From positions 1,639,001 through 1,703,000 of the forward strand of contig NZ_CP041091.1 of assembly GCF_006494815.1 (NCBI RefSeq): a stretch of DNA of 64,000 nucleotides, read 5' to 3'. Under the pieces are notes generated by a model. That model searched no databases. It was given only the letters and a program-made list of their open reading frames with translations, and had not been told where the DNA came from. This document shows, piece after piece, positions 34,124-42,660 of the stretch. A program made the translations under genes and the position numbers. Every line of letters begins with the position of its first letter. Position 1 is the first letter of the stretch. The stretch comes from Nocardioides sambongensis. GTDB lineage: Bacteria > Actinomycetota > Actinomycetes > Propionibacteriales > Nocardioidaceae.

Positions 34124-35022
34124 CCACCGGCCTCCAGCTCATGCTCCTCGCCGGCGGTCTCGTGGGCCTCGGCGTCGCGCTCCTGATCGTGCGACTGGCG
34201 CCGGCACAGCCCGACCTCGTCGATGCGCTGGCCAGGCTGGGGGCCTCCCATCAGACACCGATACGCCCGCCTGCTACCAAAGTTCACGGCAAGGAGCGCG
34301 TGGGCAGGTGGGCGATGCAGGTGCTGCCGCCCGGCCTGTGGTTCCGCACTCCCCATCGCGAGCTCGCCCTGCTCCGGATTCCGCTGGCCCACTTCTACGG
34401 CGACAAACTGACGTTCGCGGCGCTCGGGCTCCTCATCCCACCCCTGCTGGCGTGGTTCTTCGGCCTGCTCGGCCTGGGGTTCCCCTTCGTCGTACCGGCG
34501 TTCGGGTCGTTGGCGCTGGCCGCGGTCATGTTCTTCGTGCCCAACTACAACGCGATCGACGACGCCCGGCGAGCCCGCGTCGAGTTCAGCCGCGCGCTGA
34601 GCGCCTACATCGAGCTCGTTGCACTGGAACGCAACAACGGGTCCGGTGCACGCCAGGCGATGGAGGCCGCGGCAGCCAGCGGCGACTCCTGGGTCTTCAC
34701 CCGCCTCAGCGAGGAACTCGCCCGATCGCGCTGGTCGGGCTTGCCGCCCTGGGACGCGCTCCACACGCTCGCGGACGAGCTCGGACTCCCCGAGCTCGAC
34801 GACTTCGCCGACATCATGCGCCTCTCCGGGGAGGAAGGCGCCGGGGTCTACAACAGCCTGCGCGCCCGAGCGAGCGCGATGCGCACGGCCATGCTGACCG
34901 ACGAGATCGCCGAAGCCAACGCTGTCGGCGAGCGCATGACGCTGCCCGGATCACTGCTCGGCGTGATCTTCATGGCGCTCCTCGTCGCGCCTTCGCTCCT
35001 CCGGATGTTCGGACACACCTGA
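34120..35022 (+). CDS. tadC: TadC-like inner membrane platform protein
   Basis: A 300-residue protein with membrane segments at the N-terminus (LMLLAGGLVGLGVALLIVRL), in the middle (FAALGLLIPPLLAWFFGLLG; SLALAAVMFFVPNY) and at the C-terminus (GSLLGVIFMALLVAPSLLRM), around a GspF-like cytoplasmic domain (ELVALERNNGSGARQAMEAA). It overlaps tadB by 4 bp. It pairs with TadB in the pilus platform. Confidence 0.88.
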   Translation: MTTGLQLMLLAGGLVGLGVALLIVRLAPAQPDLVDALARLGASHQTPIRPPATKVHGKERVGRWAMQVLPPGLWFRTPHRELALLRIPLAHFYGDKLTFAALGLLIPPLLAWFFGLLGLGFPFVVPAFGSLALAAVMFFVPNYNAIDDARRARVEFSRALSAYIELVALERNNGSGARQAMEAAAASGDSWVFTRLSEELARSRWSGLPPWDALHTLADELGLPELDDFADIMRLSGEEGAGVYNSLRARASAMRTAMLTDEIAEANAVGERMTLPGSLLGVIFMALLVAPSLLRMFGHT

Positions 35023-35074
35023 CCACCCACCAACTCCACACCGGCTCTACGAGCCCCAGCCGAAAGGAACGCAC

Positions 35075-35284
35075 ATGACCCGCCTCTTCGCCGTCCTGCT
35101 GGCGGCAAGACTCGCGCTCGAGTCACGCGGCCGACGAACCGCCCGAGCCGCCCGAGCCGCCAGTCAACGCGGATCGGTCACCACCGAACACGTCCTGTGG
35201 GCAGTCGCTGTCCTGGCCATCGCCGGGATCGTGATCGCAGCCGTCCGGGCCTATGTCAAAGCTCAGGCCGGGGCGCTGGAGTAG
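35075..35284 (+). CDS. Flp-type pilin-like small protein
   Basis: A 69-residue protein from ATG 35075 with AAGGA 7 bp upstream. A basic leader (about 33 residues) ends in RGSVTTEHVLWAVAVLAIAG, then IVIAAVRAYVKAQ. The Gly-Ser-x-Thr-Thr-Glu start of a single hydrophobic helix matches the processing site of Flp/type IVb pilins, Glu being at mature +5. It is probably the major pilin of this Tad system. No prepilin peptidase gene is visible in the window. Confidence 0.75.
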   Translation: MTRLFAVLLAARLALESRGRRTARAARAASQRGSVTTEHVLWAVAVLAIAGIVIAAVRAYVKAQAGALE

Positions 35285-35657
35285 GCGGTACGAGCGCGGC
35301 TCCGCGTCGATCCAGCTCGTCATCCTGCTCCCGGCACTGTTCGGCATCCTTTTCCTGGGCATGCAGGCCGCGCTCTACCACCACGCCCGCACCGTCGCCA
35401 TCGCGGCGGCCCAAGAAGGTGCCCGCGCGGCGGCAGCCGAGCACGGAACCGCCACGAACGGCGTGCGCGACGCGAAGTCCTTCATCGCCGAAGCCGGCGG
35501 GAACGACGTACTGCCCCACTCCTCAGCATCCGCCTCACGCACACCCACGACCGTCACCGTGACCGTCACCGGGAGAAGCCTCAGCGTGATCCCCGGCTGG
35601 AACCCCCTGATCCGGCAGAGCGCCAGCGCGCCGATCGAACAGGTCACCGCGCCGTGA
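35253..35657 (+). CDS. TadE-like pseudopilin
   Basis: A 134-residue protein whose ATG lies inside the end of the pilin gene. A basic N-terminus leads into the TadE motif RGSASIQLVILLPALFGILF, one membrane helix, then an extracytoplasmic domain (ARTVAIAAAQEGARAAAAEH). TadE/F proteins are minor pilins processed like pilins. It overlaps the next TadE-like gene by 4 bp. Confidence 0.82.
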   Translation: MSKLRPGRWSRRYERGSASIQLVILLPALFGILFLGMQAALYHHARTVAIAAAQEGARAAAAEHGTATNGVRDAKSFIAEAGGNDVLPHSSASASRTPTTVTVTVTGRSLSVIPGWNPLIRQSASAPIEQVTAP

Positions 35658-36088
35658 GCCGTATCGGAACACGTCCCGCGCGGGGCTCCGCGGCAGTCGA
35701 GGCGGCGCTCGTCGTACCGGCCTTCCTCCTGCTGGTCGGTCTGATCGTGTACGGCGGACGCACCGCCATCACCCATCAGTCCCTCGAAACCGCCGCGAGC
35801 AATGCCGCACGCTCGGGCTCCATCGAACGATCCGCCCCTGAAGCCGCCAGAGCGGCGGAGGCGGCCGCCCGCACGAGCATCGCGAAGCAAGACATCCCCT
35901 GCGTCACCGTTCACGTCACCTCCGACCTGTCCGGGTTCCGCACCCCGGTCGGCACCGACGCGACGTTCGACGTCACCGTCTCCTGCCGCCTCGACCTCTC
36001 CGACCTCGCGGTCCCCGGGGTGCCCGGCAGCCGGGTGCTGACCGCATCGATATCCAGCCCCATCGACACCTGGCGGGAACGGTCGTGA
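35654..36088 (+). CDS. TadE-family protein
   Basis: A 144-residue protein with the TadE motif RGSAAVEAALVVPAFLLLVG, one membrane helix and an exported C-terminal domain with two Cys (KQDIPCVTVHV, TVSCRLDLSDL) that could form a disulfide. It is part of the run of three pseudopilin-like genes with 4-bp overlaps. Confidence 0.85.
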   Translation: MSRIGTRPARGSAAVEAALVVPAFLLLVGLIVYGGRTAITHQSLETAASNAARSGSIERSAPEAARAAEAAARTSIAKQDIPCVTVHVTSDLSGFRTPVGTDATFDVTVSCRLDLSDLAVPGVPGSRVLTASISSPIDTWRERS

Positions 36089-36504
36089 ACCGCGACGACG
36101 AGCGCGGCTCGGTGAGCGTGTGGGTAGCGACCGCCACGGTCGCGATGATCGTGCTCGTCGGCCTGGCCGTTGATCTCGGCGGACAGGTCCACACCCGCCA
36201 GCGAGTCCACGACGTCGCCGCCCAGGCCGCCCGCGCCGGCGGCGAGCAGGTGCAGGCAGCACCAGCGGTCCAAGGTCGATACGTGAGGATCGACGCCGGA
36301 TCGGCACGGTCCGCCGCTCAGGAGTACCTCCGCGCCGCCGGCGTGAGCGGCACCGTCACCATCACCGCCGGCGACACCATCACGGTCACCGTCCGCGACA
36401 CCTACGACACGCAGTTCCTCCCGATCATCGGCGTCCGTCGCCTCGAGGTCGGCGCGACCGCCTCTGCACGTCTGGTTCGCACCCTTGGAGGGTCCGAACA
36501 ATGA
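36085..36504 (+). CDS. TadG-like (Flp pilus assembly) protein
   Basis: A 139-residue protein with DERGSVSVWVATATVAMIVL, one N-terminal membrane helix, then VDLGGQVHTRQRVHDVAAQA typical of short TadG/Rv3654c-like proteins. The exported part is about 100 residues. It overlaps the LysM-BTAD gene by 4 bp, tying that large protein to the pilus operon. Confidence 0.82.
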   Translation: MNRDDERGSVSVWVATATVAMIVLVGLAVDLGGQVHTRQRVHDVAAQAARAGGEQVQAAPAVQGRYVRIDAGSARSAAQEYLRAAGVSGTVTITAGDTITVTVRDTYDTQFLPIIGVRRLEVGATASARLVRTLGGSEQ

Positions 36505-39500
36505 GGACAATCCGGCAACGCACCATCGGCCTCGCCGCCGTCGTCACCCTCGCCCTGATCCTGATCGGGCCGCCCGTCACGCTGTGGCGTCTCGGCGCGG
36601 TGCCCGCTAGTGACGACTTCACCGTCGAGACTCTGAGCGGCCCCGACGACGGCAGCCTCGCCGTGGTGGTGCTCGGGATCGTGGCATGGTGCGCGTGGGC
36701 GGTGATCGCTGCTTGCGTCGTCCTCGACCTGGGTGCCCGCATCAACGGGACATCGGTCCGTCGCATCCCAGGTCTCCTGCTCCCGCAACTCACCGCCGGA
36801 CGCCTCATCACGCTCTCCGCGCTGCTGTTCATATCGCTCCCCGCGCCCATTGCGAACCGAGCGTCAGTGCCCCCGACCGACCTCACCACTTCCGCAGCAA
36901 CTGCCGCCCCGGCTGCCGCACCGACCAAGGCCCCCGTGCCTGTGTCGAAGCCGTCCACCGCGGAGGTTGCCCCGAGCGCTGCGCCCGACACCCGACCCAC
37001 CCGACCCACCCGACCCACCCAGACCTACGTCGTCAAGCGCGGCGACAGCCTGTGGCGCATCGCCGAACAGCACCTCGGCAACGGCCGCAGATACGACGAG
37101 ATCGTCGCCCTCAATGGCCAGCTCCTCAACGGCGAACCCGACTTCATCACACCGGGCACCGTCCTCCGGCTCCCCGCCGCCGAGCAGCCAGACGGCAGCA
37201 CCTACGTGGTGCAGCAGGGCGACACCCTCTCCGAGATCGCCGAAGAGCGCATCGGAGACGCGGCTGCCTACCCGCGGATCGTGGAGGCCTCCGACGACAC
37301 CGTGCAACCGGACGGCGCACGACTCCGTGATCCGGACCTGATCAGACCTGGATGGAACCTCACCATCCCGCACCACGGGCCACCATCGACGACGGAGCCT
37401 GATGGCGGATCAGCCACACAGAACGTGCCTCCCCGGCCAGGCCGCGGCGACGCCACCCGAACTCCAGCCCCGCCCCCTGCTCCTGGCGCTCATCCTGCCG
37501 ATGCGCCGACATCGCCGCCGTCGTCGTCGGAGGCCACTTCCGACGTCGTACCGGGCTGGGTGTTGCCAGGCCTCACCGGCACCGGCGCCGTCCTCGCCGG
37601 CTCGCTCCTCCTCGTCTTGCGCCAGCACCGCCGTACCCAACTCCGCTACCGACGCCCCGGCCGCATCGTCGCCCCGCCGCCCGACGAACTCAGACCAGCG
37701 GAGAAGACGGCCCAGGTCACCGGAAGCGTCAGCGCACCGAAGGTCGACGTCCTCGACCGCGCGCTGCGCGATCTCGCAGCCGCAGGTCCTGCCCCACGGG
37801 TCGAGATCGCGTTCCTCGACGACGACCTGATCTCGCTGTCCCTCGCCCAGGAACAGGCCCTGCCACCACCCTGGACTGGGGCCGGACGGTCCTGGAAGGT
37901 GCCGCTCACCGCGGACTTCACGCGCGCCGACGGCACAGACCCGCCGTATCCACTGCTCGTCAGCGTCGGCGCCGCAGAAGGTCGGCTGGTGTTGGTGAAC
38001 CTCGAGGAACTGCGCTGCACCTCCCTCACCGGCCAGCCGTCGCGCTGCCTCGACCTCGGACGCCACATCGCCGCCGAACTGTCCCTCAACCCCTGGGCGA
38101 CCCTCGTGGAGATCGACACACTCGGCCTGGGCACCGAACTCGCCACCATCGACCCGCTACGCCTCCACACCCACGAAGCCGAGGACGCACACTTCCTCGA
38201 ACAACTCACCGCAGAGCTCGAGTCCGAGGCGACCGACATCGAACCCGACCGCTTCCGCGCCCTCGTCGCCACCACTTCCCACAACGACCCCGACCGCGTA
38301 CGACGCATCGCCAAGATCGTCAGCAACCGCGACGGTCGCCCCGCAACCGCGGTGATGGCCATCGGACGTGTGCCGCTCGTGGACGACGTACAGCTGACGG
38401 TCGACAGCGAAGGACGAGCCTCACTCCCCCGGCTCGACCTCACCTTCACCGCGGCCGGACTGAGCGCTGACGAAGCCGCCGCATGCGCCGCCATCGTCGA
38501 CCTCACGCGCGATGTCGACGACGCACCCATCCCCGTCGACACCAACGACAGCGGCAGACTCACCGACCAATCCGGCGCGCTACGCAACGAAGTCACCGAA
38601 CCACGGACCCACGAACCGCCGGGCGATGAATCACTGCTGCCCGACACCACCGAGGCCTACGTACAAAAGGCAGCCACCACCTCCGACGACATCGAAAGGC
38701 TCGCTCCCGTCGTCCCCGCAGCGGTCAAGAAAGTAGTCCTCGAAAAGGACCCGACTCTGGATGCAGCCGTGTCCCGCTGGTTCGACGCGGGCGAGCCAGT
38801 GCCGCGGCTCATGCTCCTCGGCCCCGTCAACGCCCGCGGGACCGGCGACGCCAAAGCCGTCGCACGACGCAAGCCCTACTACGTCGAACTCCTCGCCTAC
38901 CTCGCCCTCCACCCGCACGGCGTCACCAGCAGCCAAGTCGGCGATGCCTTCGGCATCCGCCCGGACCGCGCCCGCACCGACCTCGCCATGATCCGCCGCT
39001 GGCTCGGCACCAACCCCACCACCGGTACGCAGTTCCTACCAAGTGCACGATCACAGCAACGACGCGGCGCTGCAGGCGGCGCGATCTACCGGCTCGAAGG
39101 CGTCCTCACCGACGTCGACATCTTCCGCCGCCTCCGCGCCCGCGGCCAGGCCCGTGGTGGAGCCGGGATCGAGGACCTCGCCACCGCCCTCCGCCTGGTC
39201 TCCGGCGAACCATTCACCGCCACCCGCCCCGCCGGATGGAGCTGGCTCCTCGACGAAGACCGCCTCGACCACATCATGACCTGCGCCATCGTCGACGTCG
39301 CCCACATCGTCACCACCCATGCCCTCGCCACCAACGACCTCCAACTCGCCCGGTTCGCTACGGACGTATCTCACCTTGCCGCGCCGGACGACGAGGTCGC
39401 CCAGCTCGACCGGATCGAAGTCGCCCGAGCGTCCGGGCGTGTCGACATCGCAGACCGGGTGGTCGCGGAGCGCATCCTCAACCGAGCTGACGACATACTC

Positions 39501-39569
39501 GGCGCGGTTGAGACGTCCTCACGCACTCGCGCCGTGCTGGAACACCCAGGCGCTGCTTCCGCATCCTGA
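36501..39569 (+). CDS. Multi-pass membrane protein with two LysM domains and a C-terminal BTAD transcriptional-activator domain
   Basis: A 1022-residue protein. Three N-terminal membrane segments (residues about 8-30, 52-78, 101-118) are followed by a Thr-Arg-Pro repeat linker (164-173) and two LysM modules (174-225 TYVVKRGDSLWRIAEQHLG; 234-291 TYVVQQGDTLSEIAEERIG), a Pro/Ser-rich linker, and a fourth membrane segment (about 352-374). The rest should be cytoplasmic and ends in a winged-helix/BTAD region: LMLLGPVNARGTG, LLAYLALHPHGVTSSQVGDA, RTDLAMIRRWLG, then helical repeats (about 800-1000). LysM binds peptidoglycan; BTAD occurs in SARP regulators. Wall sensing linked to transcription or assembly is my inference. 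Confidence 0.85.
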   Translation: MRTIRQRTIGLAAVVTLALILIGPPVTLWRLGAVPASDDFTVETLSGPDDGSLAVVVLGIVAWCAWAVIAACVVLDLGARINGTSVRRIPGLLLPQLTAGRLITLSALLFISLPAPIANRASVPPTDLTTSAATAAPAAAPTKAPVPVSKPSTAEVAPSAAPDTRPTRPTRPTQTYVVKRGDSLWRIAEQHLGNGRRYDEIVALNGQLLNGEPDFITPGTVLRLPAAEQPDGSTYVVQQGDTLSEIAEERIGDAAAYPRIVEASDDTVQPDGARLRDPDLIRPGWNLTIPHHGPPSTTEPDGGSATQNVPPRPGRGDATRTPAPPPAPGAHPADAPTSPPSSSEATSDVVPGWVLPGLTGTGAVLAGSLLLVLRQHRRTQLRYRRPGRIVAPPPDELRPAEKTAQVTGSVSAPKVDVLDRALRDLAAAGPAPRVEIAFLDDDLISLSLAQEQALPPPWTGAGRSWKVPLTADFTRADGTDPPYPLLVSVGAAEGRLVLVNLEELRCTSLTGQPSRCLDLGRHIAAELSLNPWATLVEIDTLGLGTELATIDPLRLHTHEAEDAHFLEQLTAELESEATDIEPDRFRALVATTSHNDPDRVRRIAKIVSNRDGRPATAVMAIGRVPLVDDVQLTVDSEGRASLPRLDLTFTAAGLSADEAAACAAIVDLTRDVDDAPIPVDTNDSGRLTDQSGALRNEVTEPRTHEPPGDESLLPDTTEAYVQKAATTSDDIERLAPVVPAAVKKVVLEKDPTLDAAVSRWFDAGEPVPRLMLLGPVNARGTGDAKAVARRKPYYVELLAYLALHPHGVTSSQVGDAFGIRPDRARTDLAMIRRWLGTNPTTGTQFLPSARSQQRRGAAGGAIYRLEGVLTDVDIFRRLRARGQARGGAGIEDLATALRLVSGEPFTATRPAGWSWLLDEDRLDHIMTCAIVDVAHIVTTHALATNDLQLARFATDVSHLAAPDDEVAQLDRIEVARASGRVDIADRVVAERILNRADDILGAVETSSRTRAVLEHPGAASAS
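36990..37016 (+). repeat. Three tandem copies of a 9-bp repeat inside the LysM-BTAD gene
   Basis: ACCCGACCC is repeated three times without gaps, encoding a Thr-Arg-Pro repeat just before the first LysM module. It is probably a flexible linker whose length can vary by replication slippage. Confidence 0.7.
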
Positions 39570-39771
39570 GGCGTGGCGAGAATCGATGCGAAGCCACCGC
39601 AGCGCAACTCGTTCGGCCGGTTCAACTCCTCATCGACGTCGACCCAGGAGCAGACCCCCCACTCCCTAAGGGTGCTGTCCTGCGGAGCTGACCTGACGCA
39701 TGGGAGTCTCCGGCCAAGGTCACCCGATTTACCTAGTGGCCGCAATGCCCGGAATGGCTTCGTGTCGATGT

Positions 39772-40287
39772 TCAACCGCTCAACTCACCGGACGATGTCA
39801 ACGTCCAGCGCTCGCCATGTCCATCGGAGAAGCGTGCCTCCCAGACCGGCGTCAACCGCCCTACGTCGTCTGGGGTATAGATCACTTCGGTGCCACGAGG
39901 AGCAAGTGCCCACCTCTGCGAGCCCATGGGTAGCAACTCCCGTACGCGGAAGGTCCGTTCGGCTGTAAGCAAGTTGAGCGGATCGGGCTGGAACTCCCTC
40001 AGAACCACCTCGATGTCTCGGTATACAGAGGCAGCGCTCGCGTTGATGCATTCGAGAACGGGCTCGACGTACCGCTGCGCGAACCCCTCCTCACCAAGCA
40101 CGGTCCAGGTCACCCCGATGGACAGGCCGCGACCTCGCTCGATTCGACGGTCTTCGGCGGCTTCGTTCCGCTGGCGCCGTGCCTCGTTGGCCGATCGGTT
40201 CGCTGCGATTGCCGAGGTCCAGCTAGCCGCGGCCGCCGCCAATGCAACAACCAGCAACCCAAGTGAGATCACATCGCGAACATCCAT
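39772..40287 (-). CDS. Membrane-anchored hypothetical protein
   Basis: A 171-residue protein from ATG 40287, chosen because GGAGG sits 6 bp upstream; the open frame extends to 40449. One N-terminal membrane segment (VISLGLLVVALAAAAASWTS) is followed by a basic coiled region (ANEARRQRNEAAEDRRIERG) and a soluble domain with VTWTVLGEEGFAQRY and LPMGSQRWALAPRG. It is on the opposite strand between the Tad and prim-pol operons, a typical cargo position. No family recognised. Confidence 0.65.
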   Translation of the reverse strand: MDVRDVISLGLLVVALAAAAASWTSAIAANRSANEARRQRNEAAEDRRIERGRGLSIGVTWTVLGEEGFAQRYVEPVLECINASAASVYRDIEVVLREFQPDPLNLLTAERTFRVRELLPMGSQRWALAPRGTEVIYTPDDVGRLTPVWEARFSDGHGERWTLTSSGELSG

Positions 40288-40577
40288 CTCTAGCCTCCGT
40301 GTGCTGTCTGTCATCGCGGTCGCCCACTGGGCTCTGCCAACCATTCTCCGTGATTCACGGCAAATCGACCGCGCCCACCAATCTCTTGCCACCGGAGGGG
40401 ACGGCGTTGCCAGGGAGTGACGGACAGCAGGAACGCCCACCCGGCTCACTGTGAGCGAGACACCCAGCGCGTCCAGAAGGTCTGGACTAGGGAACGGGCC
40501 TGACCTGCAAGGACACGGCTTGCCATTCAGTTACCAGACGGTAGGGGGAACGATCTCAGACACGTTCTCCCGCCAGC

Positions 40578-41471
40578 GTGGCTGGCATGGATACAACATG
40601 GGGAACGCCCACGATGGCGGCCGGACTAGATCTGTCGACGGCCGCCATGCGATACGCAACCGCCGATCTCCCGGTCTTTCCTTGTGCGCCTGGAGCCAAA
40701 CGGCCGCTTACGAAGAGCGGATTCCACGACGCAACCACATCTGCACGAACGGTAGCCGAGTGGTGGCGTCGTACGCCCGAGGCGAACATCGGCATCCCGA
40801 CGGGACGGCTGTCGGGAATGGATGTGGTGGATGTCGATGTTCATGGATCCGGAAGTGGGTATCCGGCGTTCGAGCGTGCTCGTGCGGCGGGGATTTCTGA
40901 TGGGTGGGCCTGGCTGGTTCGGACTCCGTCGGGCGGAATGCATGCGTACTACCTCCGCTCCGCCCGGGGTGACGCTGTCAGAGGCGGCGAGCAGAGGTCG
41001 TGGCAAGCGCCGTCGGCTCACGTCGACTTCCGAGGCGACGGTGGATACGTCGTCGCCCCGCCGTCGCGCCTGAGTATCGACGGCGTCCGAACCGCCTATG
41101 CGGTGATCGCGACCGCGACCCACGAGGCCCGTCCGCTCGACGCTCAACGTCTGCGGAATCTTCTCGAACCGCCACGACCGGCTCCCCCGCGAGCGCCTAC
41201 CCGGGCGTTGGGTAGTCCGGAGGGTCTGGCGAACTACGTCGCCTCACGTCCCGAGGGCGAACGCAACCGAGGGTTGTTCTGGGCGGCATGCCGGATGGTG
41301 GAGGAGGGCCACGGGTTCGACACGACCCGCTCGATCCTCGGTGATGCCGCGCGGTCTGCGGGGCTGCCCGAGCGCGAGACCGAGTCGACGATTCGGTCGG
41401 CGTACCGAATCGCCCAACCAGGTTCCACGAGTCGCACCGTCGCGCCTCAGTCGACGGCGGTGACGCTGTGA
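40578..41471 (+). CDS. Bifunctional DNA primase/polymerase (prim-pol) domain protein
   Basis: A 297-residue protein (ATG 40578; ATG 40614 also possible). The archaeo-eukaryotic prim-pol fold is shown by FPCAPGAKRPLTKSGFHDAT, NIGIPTGRLSGMDVVDVDVH (the DxD metal motif), LVRTPSGGMHAYY (sxH motif) and HVDFRGDGGYVVAPPS. A C-terminal helical part (EGERNRGLFWAACRMVEEG) recalls primase helper domains, but no helicase is fused. It may prime the transferred strand or support element replication. It heads an operon ending with ParB; overlaps of 4 bp link the genes. Confidence 0.88.
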   Translation: MAGMDTTWGTPTMAAGLDLSTAAMRYATADLPVFPCAPGAKRPLTKSGFHDATTSARTVAEWWRRTPEANIGIPTGRLSGMDVVDVDVHGSGSGYPAFERARAAGISDGWAWLVRTPSGGMHAYYLRSARGDAVRGGEQRSWQAPSAHVDFRGDGGYVVAPPSRLSIDGVRTAYAVIATATHEARPLDAQRLRNLLEPPRPAPPRAPTRALGSPEGLANYVASRPEGERNRGLFWAACRMVEEGHGFDTTRSILGDAARSAGLPERETESTIRSAYRIAQPGSTSRTVAPQSTAVTL

Positions 41472-41818
41472 ACACCGACGCCCACTACGAGCGCAGGTCT
41501 GCGACTCCAGCGTCCGACCCTGCTGAGTCGACCGCTCTCGACGCCGACTCCGATCGTCTGGCGCGCCACCGCGATCCGTCATTGCATCTCTCACCTGGCC
41601 TGCCCACCCAGCCCACCCAGTCGTCCCCGGGCGGGCGGTCGATCGCATGGGTCCGACCGAGCGAGTTGCCGACCACGGTCGGCTCGCCGGCGGTGGCACG
41701 CGGCGCAGCCGTCGAGGAGGCGGCCATCCGTGGAGTGCGCCGCGCTCCCTCACACATCGCCCGCGCCGCGATCGCGCGTCGTCATACCACCCCACGACAG
41801 GAAGGTCTGGAACGTTGA
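41468..41818 (+). CDS. Hypothetical small basic protein of the prim-pol operon
   Basis: A 116-residue protein from GTG 41468, which overlaps the prim-pol stop. It is Pro/Ser/Arg-rich with low complexity in the first half (LSPGLPTQPTQSSPGG). The second half, SIAWVRPSELPTTVGSPAVA then AIRGVRRAPSHIARAAI, could be a DNA-binding or adaptor segment. No family recognised; its reality rests on tight coupling to both neighbours. Confidence 0.6.
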   Translation: MNTDAHYERRSATPASDPAESTALDADSDRLARHRDPSLHLSPGLPTQPTQSSPGGRSIAWVRPSELPTTVGSPAVARGAAVEEAAIRGVRRAPSHIARAAIARRHTTPRQEGLER

Positions 41819-42660
41819 GCACCGACTACCGAACCTCTGAAGGCCTCCGAGCGCTGCTAATGCGCCTCGACGCCGACGGCGCGGACGCGTGGCGCGACGA
41901 CCGGGAGGCACGCGACCTGATGTGCTTCGCAATGGAGAAGTACGGCGCCCTGGCGCACCGCCACGGCATGGAGGCCGAGGACGCCGCCTATGCAGCGTTC
42001 GAGGTATTGCGCACTCCGGCCGTCCGACGGGCCGAGGACCCGTGGGCCGTGGTCACCCGTGCGGTGCAGGTGACGCTGATCGCGGACGAACGCGCCGCTG
42101 GACTGGTGTGCTCCACCGCGGCCGCGCGCCACCTGGTCCATCACGACTGCCACGACGCCCGACGGATCTTCGACCGCGACGACCTGCTGTGCAACTACCA
42201 CCCCGTCTTCCAGCTGCCTGCCGCCGAAGACGAGGCCGAACTCGACCCCGACGACACACCTGCAAGCACGGCAGACGAGCCGACCAACGCCTTCCAGGCG
42301 ATCGACATCGCAGTCGCTCTGTTCGTCCGTCTCGGGTGGCCCCCGCAGACCGCTCGCTTCGCGCTGGAGTACATCTGCACCCGCCTGGTGCTGGCGGGCA
42401 GCCGCTCCACTGCGCACGAGTACCTCCGCCGCGACTACCACGCGCTGGCACAGCTCGACCTCGACCGCCGCGGATGGGCCGCGCTCCTGCGGGTGGTCCT
42501 CGGCAGCCCCGAGCCCCACCTCGCTCACACCCGCGTCGGGCACGGCGTACTGCAGCGAATCCTGTGCGACGAGCGGCAGGCAGAGCTCCTGCGCGATGAC
42601 GACCTCGTGCTCGCGATCATCAGAGCCATCCCCGGTCGGGCCCGGAGCTCCCATGCCTGA
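41815..42660 (+). CDS. Hypothetical protein of the prim-pol/ParB operon
   Basis: A 281-residue soluble protein from TTG 41815, overlapping the preceding stop by 4 bp. It is mostly helical and acidic (MRLDADGADAWRDDREARDL; EDAAYAAFEVLRTPAVRRAE), with LFVRLGWPPQTARFALEYIC in the second half. Residues suggest a regulator-like, replication-associated factor found in actinobacterial integrative elements, but I do not recognise the family. It overlaps ParB by 8 bp. Confidence 0.7.
   Translation: MSTDYRTSEGLRALLMRLDADGADAWRDDREARDLMCFAMEKYGALAHRHGMEAEDAAYAAFEVLRTPAVRRAEDPWAVVTRAVQVTLIADERAAGLVCSTAAARHLVHHDCHDARRIFDRDDLLCNYHPVFQLPAAEDEAELDPDDTPASTADEPTNAFQAIDIAVALFVRLGWPPQTARFALEYICTRLVLAGSRSTAHEYLRRDYHALAQLDLDRRGWAALLRVVLGSPEPHLAHTRVGHGVLQRILCDERQAELLRDDDLVLAIIRAIPGRARSSHA

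Noticed and set aside
36990..37020. CRISPR-like repeat
   Set aside because: Units are only 9 bp, without spacers, and lie in frame in a coding linker.
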